This document shows positions 1 to 5,604 of a stretch of DNA of 9,604 nucleotides, one piece after another (the first letter of the stretch is position 1; each line of letters opens with the position of its first letter). Under the pieces are notes generated by a model. The model did not search any database and was not told where the DNA came from. It saw nothing but the letters and a program-made list of their open reading frames with translations. A program made the translations under genes and the position numbers. Origin of the DNA: Candidatus Heimdallarchaeota archaeon (GTDB taxonomy: Archaea; Asgardarchaeota; Heimdallarchaeia; Heimdallarchaeales; Kariarchaeaceae); contig JAAFKL010000069.1 in NCBI GenBank assembly GCA_021399405.1, positions 1-9,604 on the forward strand. The letters run 5' to 3'.

Positions 1-177
1 AAGCAATTAGACATTAAATCCAATGCTGATAATGCTAGAAAGTCATATCAAAAAGGTAACACTCCTAAAGATATCTATCAAAAATTAATTCGTGATTATG
101 CTAAAGACGCGAAGAAACTTGAATCTGTTATTAATAAGAGTCTTACTGAATTATTAGAAATCGATCAAGAATATTGA
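1..177 (+). CDS. C-terminal fragment of an unrecognised charged, helical protein
   Basis: Frame 1 is open from the left edge of the window to a TGA at 175-177, giving the last 58 residues of a protein whose start lies outside. The sequence is rich in Lys, Asp, Glu and Gln, with regularly spaced Leu, Ile and Tyr and no Cys or Gly-rich motif. That suggests amphipathic helices, perhaps a coiled coil, containing a short turn near GNTPKDIYQ (residues 19-27 of the fragment). Such a tail is common in regulatory and scaffold proteins and does not identify a family. The codon use matches the neighbouring genes. It ends about 118 bases before aIF2 beta, which has its own promoter-like element, so it is probably a separate transcription unit. 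I do not recognise the gene. The call of a coding region rests on the uninterrupted frame and protein-like composition. Confidence 0.6.
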   Translation, partial: KQLDIKSNADNARKSYQKGNTPKDIYQKLIRDYAKDAKKLESVINKSLTELLEIDQEY

Positions 178-266
178 ATTGTAGGGACTTATACCTTCAA
201 AACTTAAATTACAATTGATTAAAAAATTTCAAATAGAATCTATAGAGAATTGTCACTCTTGAAAGG

Positions 267-274
267 TTTATAGG
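267..274 (+). promoter_or_regulatory. TATA-like element for aIF2 beta
   Basis: TTTATAGG lies about 26 bases (centre to first base) before the GTG at 296. This is the spacing expected when an archaeal transcript begins at the start codon itself. No Shine-Dalgarno motif lies at a usable distance. The AAAGG just upstream at 262-266 could be the TFB recognition element or simply chance. The element helps choose GTG 296 as the start. Confidence 0.5.
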
Positions 275-295
275 AAAGCAATCCATATTACAATT

Positions 296-724
296 GTGTG
301 GAGTAGTAATCAAGATGAAGTTTACGATCGTCTTTTAGATAGAGCTAAGTCAAAACTTCCTGATATCTCATTCAGTGATGATAGGTTTGTAATTCCCAAA
401 CTTGATAGTCAAATTGAAGGGAACAGGACATTTTTTAGAAATTTCAGAGAGATCATTACTGTTGTAAACAGGCCCCCCAATCATTTCTTAAAATTTTTAA
501 CAAATGAATTAGGTACATCTGGGAATATTGAAGGAAACAGAGCATTATTTCAGGGGAAACATTCTAAACTACAATTAAACAAACTTTTAGATCGTTATGT
601 TAATGATTATGTTATTTGTCCAGAATGTAAAAAACCAGATACAAAATTTATTCATCAAGGCCGAGTACAGATGCTCAAATGTGAAGCATGTGGTGCTTCT
701 ACAAATTTAAGAACAGTAAGTTAA
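296..724 (+). CDS. Translation initiation factor aIF2, beta subunit
   Basis: aIF2 beta is a subunit of the heterotrimeric factor that brings Met-tRNAi to the small ribosomal subunit in archaea, as in eukaryotes. The 142 residues match the family's length of about 135-140. An N-terminal helix (YDRLLDRAKSKLP, residues 10-22) is the segment that docks on aIF2 gamma. A central alpha-beta domain follows (about 30-100, with RFVIPK, FFRNFREI and GNIEGNRALFQGK). A C-terminal zinc ribbon has Cys108, Cys111, Cys129 and Cys132 in two CxxC pairs. The start is GTG: an in-frame stop at 260-262 leaves no ATG upstream, and starting later would remove the gamma-binding helix. A TATA-like box 26 bases upstream and the absence of a Shine-Dalgarno motif suggest a leaderless message. 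The stop is four bases from the next gene, so the two are very likely co-transcribed. The family assignment is firm. Confidence 0.97.
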   Translation: MWSSNQDEVYDRLLDRAKSKLPDISFSDDRFVIPKLDSQIEGNRTFFRNFREIITVVNRPPNHFLKFLTNELGTSGNIEGNRALFQGKHSKLQLNKLLDRYVNDYVICPECKKPDTKFIHQGRVQMLKCEACGASTNLRTVS

Positions 725-728
725 TCAG

Positions 729-1046
729 TTGGGATCTTCTTTGGATTATTATTTTAGAATTCACCAGAATGGCAAAGATAAAATTGCTGCCATATGTGAC
801 GAAAATATCAAAGGAAGAGAATTATTGCATAATGGAGTCAAGATTCTCATAAAATCTGAATTTTATGGAGAAGAAATATTCAGACCAGACGAGGTTTTAA
901 TCGAACTGCTTTCATGTACATCAATAAATGCATTCGGAAAAGAAATTTGTGATTTATTAGTGGAGAAGAATTTTGTCCATCCAATGTCGATTTTGTGGTT
1001 TAAAGACGGAACTGAGAAAATCGGACATGTAATAGCAATTCAATAA
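729..1046 (+). CDS. DUF424 family protein, small archaeal conserved protein
   Basis: This 105-residue protein has the DUF424 pattern: an opening YYFRIHQNGK, then AAICDENIKGRELLHNGVKI, and a hydrophobic C-terminal half ending in a short beta-like GHVIAIQ. DUF424 proteins are about 100 residues long, restricted to archaea, and of unknown function. As I recall, they are often found near aIF2 beta and NMD3, which hints at a translation-linked role. No catalytic motif or membrane segment is visible, and the two Cys (residues 23 and 63) do not form a metal-site pattern. The start is uncertain. TTG at 729 lies four bases after the aIF2 beta stop, but TTG at 741 would begin directly at DYYFRIHQ, the first family-like residues, giving 101 residues. 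There is no ATG and no convincing Shine-Dalgarno site for either. Translational coupling to aIF2 beta is likely. The stop codon abuts the stop of the convergent NMD3 gene. Confidence 0.85.
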   Translation: MGSSLDYYFRIHQNGKDKIAAICDENIKGRELLHNGVKILIKSEFYGEEIFRPDEVLIELLSCTSINAFGKEICDLLVEKNFVHPMSILWFKDGTEKIGHVIAIQ

Positions 1047-2123
1047 TTACAACGGTAAATAATATTTATCATTCCATCTTAACAAAGTAATTTCTTCACC
1101 AATTTCTAGTACTTCATGAAATCTACTTACGGGTATTTCTTCATTTTCAAAACTAGTCATATCCATAAGAAGATAAGTATTTGAAGTAAAATCCTTAGAT
1201 ATTACCATTTTCCGAACCTCATCAGGTGAAATTCTGAGTTGCCTTAAATTTTTCCAATCATAGATTGACAATTTTGATCTGTCAACCATTGATCGCAAGG
1301 TAATAGTTTTTCGACTCAAGTTGATTACGTTGTGTAACTCATCTTGATAATCTATAACATCTCCAGATTTTACTTCAGGAATTCTATATAGATATGTGAC
1401 AGCGTAAACACGTTGGCCTTTTTTATCTTCTGTAACTAATTTAAAATTTTTCTCTCTATGACCTAATATCATTTTTTGGAGCTCAGAAACAAAATTTTCT
1501 GCAGTCCCCTGATTTCCGAAATGAAAGTCCAAACCACCGTGATTTTCGATTACATCAGAAATATAAGCAACCGCGTTTTCCTTTAATTGATCCTGTGAAA
1601 TGTTTAATGCAGTATTTGAATATTTTGTCACTTCTGTGGAAGTCAAAGCTCGGTTTTGTGCTCGGAGTTGAACAACGGTACTCGAACTCCCTGATTTCTT
1701 TGCAACGCATGCCTTGCAGATTCCTCTTTCAATATCAATTTCAAAGCTGTGATATTCAGTATGCTCGTCAAATTCTTCAATAACATTACTTGAAACTTCA
1801 TATTTGATTTGAAACTCTGGTTTGGGATTAGTCCAATCGACAGGGGTAATCTCTTCAATTTCAACATATGTTTCTTCATCAATATTTAGAAATTTGACAG
1901 AAGCTTGAGCAATCTCAGATGGTATGTCGTCAATGTGTTGAATAATTGTCCAACCTAAGGGTAGTTTGATACTGTAACACTCATTACACATAGTAATTTT
2001 AAGATCTTGAGCTGACGGTTTTGCTAATGAATAAAATTTCCAGTAACAGTTTTGACAGAAGTTTTCATGGAGTGGACTATTTAATGCGCCACATTCTGCA
2101 CAAAATCGATTAATTTCAACCAT
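1047..2123 (-). CDS. NMD3 family protein (large-subunit maturation factor)
   Basis: This is the archaeal relative of eukaryotic Nmd3, which binds the late 60S subunit and acts as its export adaptor. Archaea have no nucleus, so the role here is presumably a late large-subunit maturation or quality-control step. The 358 residues begin with a zinc-binding region. CxxC pairs are at Cys8/Cys11, Cys23/Cys26, Cys46/Cys49 and Cys136/Cys139, enough for two zinc sites. The family signature VVQLR follows at 150-154. GGLDFHFG at 196-203 and the region after it resemble the Nmd3 core, and the last 100 residues are beta-rich, like its OB/SH3-like domains. The eukaryotic C-terminal nuclear transport signals are absent, as expected. 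The start is the ATG at 2123, right before the first zinc pair. The gene converges on DUF424 with stops touching (TAA then TTA at 1044-1049) and diverges from RIO1, another ribosome-assembly factor. Confidence 0.93.
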   Translation of the reverse strand: MVEINRFCAECGALNSPLHENFCQNCYWKFYSLAKPSAQDLKITMCNECYSIKLPLGWTIIQHIDDIPSEIAQASVKFLNIDEETYVEIEEITPVDWTNPKPEFQIKYEVSSNVIEEFDEHTEYHSFEIDIERGICKACVAKKSGSSSTVVQLRAQNRALTSTEVTKYSNTALNISQDQLKENAVAYISDVIENHGGLDFHFGNQGTAENFVSELQKMILGHREKNFKLVTEDKKGQRVYAVTYLYRIPEVKSGDVIDYQDELHNVINLSRKTITLRSMVDRSKLSIYDWKNLRQLRISPDEVRKMVISKDFTSNTYLLMDMTSFENEEIPVSRFHEVLEIGEEITLLRWNDKYYLPL

Positions 2124-2311
2124 TCAAATTCCCTAACTTAGCTTACTACTTATTGGTTATAATAATTTGATATTAGATATATATTAGGAAGGCGACCAAT
2201 AATTTTATTGGATTATATCAACAATTAGTAATTAGAAATTGCATTTATTGAAATTTCAATGTTAAACAATATTAGTTCAGATGAAAGTTCAAATTTGACA
2301 TCAACTAGGTT
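2124..2311. promoter_or_regulatory. Divergent promoter region between NMD3 and RIO1
   Basis: This 188-base AT-rich spacer separates two genes transcribed away from each other. For NMD3, a TATA-like TTATTATAA reads on the minus strand at 2165-2157, about 38 bases before the ATG, which would leave a leader of about 12 bases. For RIO1 there is no single clear TATA box; TTAAACAATA at 2262-2271 is the best candidate and would give a leader of about 20 bases. Neither gene has an obvious Shine-Dalgarno motif. A perfect 14-bp palindrome is listed separately. I see no credible additional gene in the spacer. Confidence 0.5.
2247..2260. repeat. Perfect 14-bp palindrome upstream of RIO1
   Basis: ATTGAAATTTCAAT reads identically on both strands. 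It ends 51 bases before the RIO1 start codon, immediately before the weak TATA-like TTAAACAATA. A dimeric regulator could bind here, where it would overlap the TFB recognition region. The palindrome has no loop, so it is a DNA site if anything rather than an RNA hairpin. In AT-rich DNA such a palindrome can arise by chance, so function is only inferred. Confidence 0.45.
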
Positions 2312-3184
2312 ATGCGTGTGAAAGATCTGACTGAAGAAAGTGATGAAGAGGAATTTGATCCAAGAGATGAAAGATACTTGGAAAAGATTACCAGTAAAAA
2401 TATTGCTTCGTTAGATGAACTTACAGACAATCAAAGGCAGAAAAGAAAAGAGGATGATGGATTAAAACTAGTCGAGACTGTCTTTGACAACAAAACTAGG
2501 TTAATTTTATTTTCTATGATCAACAAAGGTTATTTCAACATTTTAGAAGGGGCTATTTCTACGGGGAAAGAGGCTAATGTGTATTTTGCAACAACTAATG
2601 AACAATCTATTGCTATCAAAATATTTCGAATCGATGCTCCTTCATTTAAGAAGATGAGACCATATGTAGAGGGAGATTATCGATTTAGAAGATTCAAAAG
2701 TTCACGAAGTGGATTTATTGAAATATGGGCAAAAAAGGAGTTCAAGAACTTAAAACGAATGGTGGAACATAACCTACCGGTACCAAATCCAATCTATGTA
2801 GAGCGTAATATATTATTGATGGAATTTTTAGGTGATCAAGATTCTGTGTTACCAAGATTAAAAGATAGTGAACCAAAAAATCCTTCAAGTTTGTATAAAA
2901 GAGTAATGGAGAGTGTGAAAACAATATATCGCAAATGTAAACTAGTCCATGCAGATCTTAGTGAATACAATATTCTCTATAATGCAAATTCTGACGATTT
3001 TTATATTATAGATGTCTCACAAGCAGTTTTACACAGCCATCCGAACGCGGATCGATTTCTTGTACGTGATCTTTCAAACCTAAATAGATACTTCCAACAA
3101 TACAAAGTAAAAGTGGTTAATCTACCAAAACTGTTTAAGTGGGTTACAGGTACTAAGCTGGATGAAACCCTTTTGATTGAGTAA
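2312..3184 (+). CDS. RIO1-type atypical serine kinase/ATPase
   Basis: RIO1 is an atypical protein kinase that, in eukaryotes, acts as an ATPase in the last steps of 40S maturation; archaeal members are thought to act on the small subunit too. In the 290 residues the key elements are in order: the phosphate loop STGKEANVY (83-91), the ATP-anchoring Lys103 in AIKIFRI, the catalytic loop HADLSEYN (213-220, with Asp215 and Asn220), and the metal-binding Asp234 in IIDVSQAV, which RIO kinases phosphorylate. All catalytic residues are intact. The first 50 residues are very acidic and then basic (ESDEEEFD, RQKRKEDD) and look disordered. The ATG at 2312 is preceded by an in-frame TAG at 2306-2308, so it is the first possible start. 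In many archaea RIO1 is followed by a KH-domain Pno1/Dim2 gene. Here a DUF106 gene follows after 74 bases. Divergent from NMD3. Confidence 0.96.
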   Translation: MRVKDLTEESDEEEFDPRDERYLEKITSKNIASLDELTDNQRQKRKEDDGLKLVETVFDNKTRLILFSMINKGYFNILEGAISTGKEANVYFATTNEQSIAIKIFRIDAPSFKKMRPYVEGDYRFRRFKSSRSGFIEIWAKKEFKNLKRMVEHNLPVPNPIYVERNILLMEFLGDQDSVLPRLKDSEPKNPSSLYKRVMESVKTIYRKCKLVHADLSEYNILYNANSDDFYIIDVSQAVLHSHPNADRFLVRDLSNLNRYFQQYKVKVVNLPKLFKWVTGTKLDETLLIE

Positions 3185-3210
3185 TTCGTTTTATCTGATT
3201 TATCTACTAC

Positions 3211-3240
3211 TCTATAATAACTGTTTTCAATATTAATAAT
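3211..3240 (+). promoter_or_regulatory. Possible promoter of the DUF106 gene
   Basis: The spacer between RIO1 and the DUF106 gene has two TATA-like elements. TATTAATAAT at 3231-3240 is centred 24 bases before the ATG at 3259 and would give a leaderless message. CTATAATA at 3212-3219 would give a leader of about 16 bases. The T-rich stretch just after the RIO1 stop (3185-3210) could end the RIO1 transcript. Choice between these is not possible by eye. Confidence 0.3.
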
Positions 3241-3258
3241 TTACAAGAAAATTGAAAC

Positions 3259-3909
3259 ATGGGTATATTTGACTTCCTAGATCCAGTCACAGAGGCAATT
3301 TCAAAATTTTTAGTAGGAACGGGGTGGACAATCCCTGGTTATTCGACAGTATTATTATTATTTGTCTCTTTAATAGTTAGTACTTTCTCTGGTTTTGTAA
3401 ATAGGGCTGTACTAGATATGGAAGAATTAGCGGATAACTCGAAGAAAATGGCCGAACATCAAAAGCGGAAAAAACTAGCTCGAGAGACAGCAGATAAGAA
3501 ATTATGGATATCAGTTAAGCGTAATGAAGAGCAGTTTCTTGAATTACAAAGAAGCACTATGACTAAACGTATGTTACCATCATTATTTACAATGCTGCCT
3601 CTTATATTTGTATTCCAAACCCTGCGATCAACTTTTCAGACAGATGATAATAGGGAATTAAATACGTGTTTTGCAACGGATAATTGTGATCGATCCAGTG
3701 GAGTAGTTGCAGTACTACCATTCAGAGTCAGTAGAGATATTCCCTTAATAGGTAAATGGTTTTCACATTTTAGTACAGACCCAGATTTGTCAGTTGCTGG
3801 TTTTGGATTCTGGTATTTTCTCTCAGCAATTGTTTTATCTACAATCCTTCAGCGAGTATTTGGAATAAATCTTACAGGTATGCAAAACCCAATGCAGCAA
3901 CAAGACTAG
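3259..3909 (+). CDS. DUF106 / EMC3-like membrane insertase (Oxa1-YidC superfamily)
   Basis: DUF106 proteins are the archaeal branch of the YidC/Oxa1/EMC3 insertase superfamily; the Methanocaldococcus member (MJ0480) is known as a YidC-like protein. They help newly made membrane proteins enter the cytoplasmic membrane. The 216 residues show the expected plan: a short amphipathic N-terminus, a first membrane helix (about 29-49), a long charged, coiled-coil-like cytosolic hairpin (52-103, rich in Lys, Arg and Glu, likely facing the ribosome), and two more helices (about 104-122 and 178-200). The extracytoplasmic stretch 123-177 is longer than I expect and holds Cys137 and Cys143, which could pair. 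The C-terminus ends in a Met/Gln-rich tail. The following genes, L34e then CMK, are the family's usual neighbours, which supports the call strongly. Confidence 0.92.
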   Translation: MGIFDFLDPVTEAISKFLVGTGWTIPGYSTVLLLFVSLIVSTFSGFVNRAVLDMEELADNSKKMAEHQKRKKLARETADKKLWISVKRNEEQFLELQRSTMTKRMLPSLFTMLPLIFVFQTLRSTFQTDDNRELNTCFATDNCDRSSGVVAVLPFRVSRDIPLIGKWFSHFSTDPDLSVAGFGFWYFLSAIVLSTILQRVFGINLTGMQNPMQQQD

Positions 3910-3970
3910 GTATTTGCTTATCTGTAAAAATATCACGAAATTCGAAGCACGTGTCAGAACTGAATTCTTT

Positions 3971-3980
3971 AATTATATAT
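3971..3980 (+). promoter_or_regulatory. TATA box for the L34e gene
   Basis: AATTATATAT is centred about 22 bases before the L34e ATG at 3997 and is followed by a T-run. No Shine-Dalgarno motif intervenes, so the message is probably leaderless. An ATG at 3990 is out of frame with the gene. The element suggests L34e and CMK have a promoter of their own besides any read-through from DUF106, whose stop is 87 bases upstream. Confidence 0.55.
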
Positions 3981-3996
3981 TTTTTTAACATGAATT

Positions 3997-4263
3997 ATGG
4001 TCCGTAAGTCAATTCGTTCAGGTAAAAGAATACTAGTAAAAACACCAGGTGGAAGGTTTTATTTCAAGAGTGTAAAAAATAAACCCAATTATCCGCATTG
4101 TGCCACATGCAGTCGCAAACTTCCAGGAGTTGCGAGAGGTACACGTGTGCAAGTTCGTAGAATGTCCATCAGTCAACGTAGACCTAATCGACCCTATGGT
4201 GGCCAATTGTGTTCACCATGTTTGAGGGAAAAACTTGTAGCTGCAAATAGAGTTTCGTCTTAA
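3997..4263 (+). CDS. rpl34e: 50S ribosomal protein L34e (eL34)
   Basis: This small basic protein of the large ribosomal subunit is shared by many archaea and all eukaryotes but absent from bacteria. The 88 residues match the usual archaeal length. Diagnostic features are the strongly basic N-terminus (VRKSIRSGKRILVKTPGGR), a CxxC pair at Cys35/Cys38 (HCATCSRKLPGV), and the family hallmark RPYGGQLC at 65-72 leading into the second pair, Cys72/Cys75. The four cysteines form a zinc site. The start is the ATG at 3997 with a TATA box just upstream. Cytidylate kinase begins 29 bases after the stop, with its own Shine-Dalgarno motif, so the two are co-transcribed. DUF106-L34e-CMK is a conserved archaeal order. 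Confidence 0.96.
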   Translation: MVRKSIRSGKRILVKTPGGRFYFKSVKNKPNYPHCATCSRKLPGVARGTRVQVRRMSISQRRPNRPYGGQLCSPCLREKLVAANRVSS

Positions 4264-4280
4264 TACTAATAGGGAGAAGT

Positions 4281-4284
4281 GGAG
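4281..4284 (+). promoter_or_regulatory. Shine-Dalgarno site deciding the TTG start of cytidylate kinase
   Basis: GGAG stands eight bases before the TTG at 4293, in a purine-rich stretch AGGGAGAAGTGGAGA (4271-4285). It is one of the few convincing ribosome binding sites in the window and sits inside an operon, whereas genes at the head of transcripts lack one. It supports TTG 4293, the codon just before the first beta strand of the kinase. Confidence 0.6.
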
Positions 4285-4292
4285 ATAAAATT

Positions 4293-4838
4293 TTGAGATC
4301 CATCATTGCAATTGGTGGCCCTCATGGATCTGGTAAATCTAGTGTTGCTAAACGATTATCTGAAGAATTAAATATGAATTTCGTTTCAGCTGGGTTAGTC
4401 TTCAGACAAATGGCTAAGGACCGAAACCTGTCACTTAAGGAATTTTCAAAAATAGTAATAGATGAACCAGATAAGGATAAGGAGATTGATGATCGAACTA
4501 AGAAATTATCTGATGCAGATAATACAATCGTAGATGCACAATTAGCTGCTTATTTCACCCCTGTTGATACCACCCTTAAAATGTGTATCACAGCATCTCC
4601 TGAGATTAGATGGCAACGTATAGCGAAACGTGATAACAATGATCTGGAGTCAGCCAAATCTGAAACTTTGATAAGAGAAAAATCTGAACAGGATCGATAT
4701 TTCAATTTGTATCAAATAGACGTGTGGGATACTTCAATCTATGATATAATTATTAACAGCGATCGATTAAATGTAGAACAAACATATTCTATTTGCAAAA
4801 CTATTGTTGAACACGTATTGAAATTTAGAAATAATTAA
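4293..4838 (+). CDS. cmk: Cytidylate kinase, archaeal type
   Basis: The enzyme transfers phosphate from ATP to CMP and dCMP, giving CDP and dCDP for RNA, DNA and CDP-lipid synthesis. The 181 residues match the short archaeal form; bacterial enzymes are about 225. The P-loop GGPHGSGKSS is at 8-17. The NMP-binding segment begins at SAGLVFRQMA (32-41), and the arginine-rich lid spans RIAKRDN (109-115) to REKSEQDRYFNLYQIDVWD (128-146), ending with the typical SIYDIIINSDRL. One departure: the stretch written EGRLAG or ESRLAG in relatives as I recall them reads DAQLAA here (81-86), so an arginine near the substrate site is Gln. The TTG start is fixed by a GGAG eight bases before it. Downstream, instead of the common L14e and cbf5 genes, an unrelated gene converges 16 bases away. 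Confidence 0.94.
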   Translation: MRSIIAIGGPHGSGKSSVAKRLSEELNMNFVSAGLVFRQMAKDRNLSLKEFSKIVIDEPDKDKEIDDRTKKLSDADNTIVDAQLAAYFTPVDTTLKMCITASPEIRWQRIAKRDNNDLESAKSETLIREKSEQDRYFNLYQIDVWDTSIYDIIINSDRLNVEQTYSICKTIVEHVLKFRNN

Positions 4839-4854
4839 AATTAAAGTTTACAGT

Positions 4855-5178
4855 TTACTCTTTTTCTTCTTCGATTTTCTTAAGTAATACTTCGAGCATT
4901 TTCAATTCATCGTTACTTATTTTGTTATCTGAAACAGAAGCGATATCCCAAGCATCACTAAGAATTTGTTGTTTCAGACCATTTAGAGTATCTTTTTCTT
5001 CACTAGTAATTACACCATCTGCAACAGCATCATCCATTGCCTGTTCATAAACCATTATGTTAATTTGAACAGCTTCGAGGATTTCTGCTTCTTCAGCAGT
5101 AATTTTTCCATCGGCCAATGCAGCTTTTGTTACTGCAGCTACGAGTTCTTGCAGTTTATTATCATCTGTGTGAACCAT
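4855..5178 (-). CDS. Small acidic protein with three degenerate EF-hand/TerB-like repeats
   Basis: The 107-residue soluble protein is strongly acidic with no signal peptide or membrane helix. It contains three copies of a helix-loop-helix unit spaced 30-31 residues apart: LADGKITAEEAEIL (21-34), VADGVITSEEKDTL (52-65) and VSDNKISNDELKML (82-95). Set against an EF-hand loop, each copy keeps the Asp at position 5, Gly or Asn at 6, Ile at 8 and Glu at 12. Positions 1 and 3 are mostly non-acidic (Ala/Leu, Asp/Val, Ala/Val), so calcium binding would be weak or altered. The same DG-x-I-x-x-EE pattern occurs in TerB-like domains of tellurite-resistance proteins. I infer a TerB-like or EF-hand-derived helical protein of unknown role. 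It lies downstream of a small membrane protein and a HEAT protein on the same strand. A TATA-like TTTAAGAAAT (5207-5198, minus) would suit transcription starting at the ATG. Confidence 0.75.
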   Translation of the reverse strand: MVHTDDNKLQELVAAVTKAALADGKITAEEAEILEAVQINIMVYEQAMDDAVADGVITSEEKDTLNGLKQQILSDAWDIASVSDNKISNDELKMLEVLLKKIEEEKE

Positions 5179-5256
5179 AATATGAGAATTTATTTTTATT
5201 TCTTAAACTTGACTAAGTGAACAGATGAATGGCTAAGTTAATTTTAATTTTACTAA

Positions 5257-5574
5257 TCAAGAGCTCTCATTTTCAGTCTTCTTATCACGGAGATATGCAA
5301 CCACTGTAGACGCTAATACAAATAAAAATGTAATTGATATTGATATTTCTTTCAGATATGGGAAAGCTGAGAACCAATTTGGTTTAATTAAGACGAAAGG
5401 AAGTAGGATAGGACCCACAACCAAGCTCACTGTGATTAAAATAGAAATAAATCTGTTTAGAATTTTATCCTCAACCATGTTTGAGGGATTTGAACCGAAA
5501 TCTGAATTTCCTCTGTTCACCTCTTCAGCCATAAAATGATCGATAAAATAATGAAAATAAATGTGTTGCGACAT
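5257..5574 (-). CDS. Small membrane protein with two helices, unknown function
   Basis: The protein has 105 residues and two clear hydrophobic helices, about 42-63 (from FISILITV to FVLI) and 77-95 (from ISISITFL to VVAYL), joined by a short loop with KPNWFSAFPYLKE. The C-terminal end is charged (RDKKTENESS). The positive charges just after helix 2 and at the start of helix 1 suggest both ends lie in the cytoplasm. I recognise no family. The start is unsure. The ATG at 5574 gives an unusual His/Phe/Tyr-rich leader, while ATG 5532 (MAEEVNRG) gives a more ordinary protein of 91 residues with TATA-like TATTTTAT sequence (minus, 5549-5542) too near to be its own promoter. The gene begins 30 bases after the HEAT-repeat gene, so co-transcription is plausible, and TerB-like follows after 78 bases. 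Confidence 0.6.
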   Translation of the reverse strand: MSQHIYFHYFIDHFMAEEVNRGNSDFGSNPSNMVEDKILNRFISILITVSLVVGPILLPFVLIKPNWFSAFPYLKEISISITFLFVLASTVVAYLRDKKTENESS

Positions 5575-5604
5575 AAGAAGTCATTCGATTAATTTCTTGA
5601 AATA

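Noticed and set aside
208..296. ATTACAATTG repeated at 208-217 and 287-296, before aIF2 beta
   Set aside because: A ten-base match in very AT-rich DNA is expected by chance, and the second copy overlaps the start codon. I did not count it as an operator.
1595..1882. Short open frames on both strands within the NMD3 gene
   Set aside because: They overlap the zinc-binding and linker part of NMD3 in other frames and show no recognisable features.
4855..5178. Tellurite resistance or phage-defence ter operon
   Set aside because: Only one small TerB-like protein is present. No TerC, TerD or TerZ-like gene accompanies it, so a resistance or defence system is not supported.
5478..5500. GGTTCAAATCCC on the minus strand, resembling a tRNA T-loop
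   Set aside because: The bases flanking the loop do not pair as a T stem, and there is no matching D arm, anticodon arm or acceptor stem. The bases encode GSNPS in the small membrane protein.
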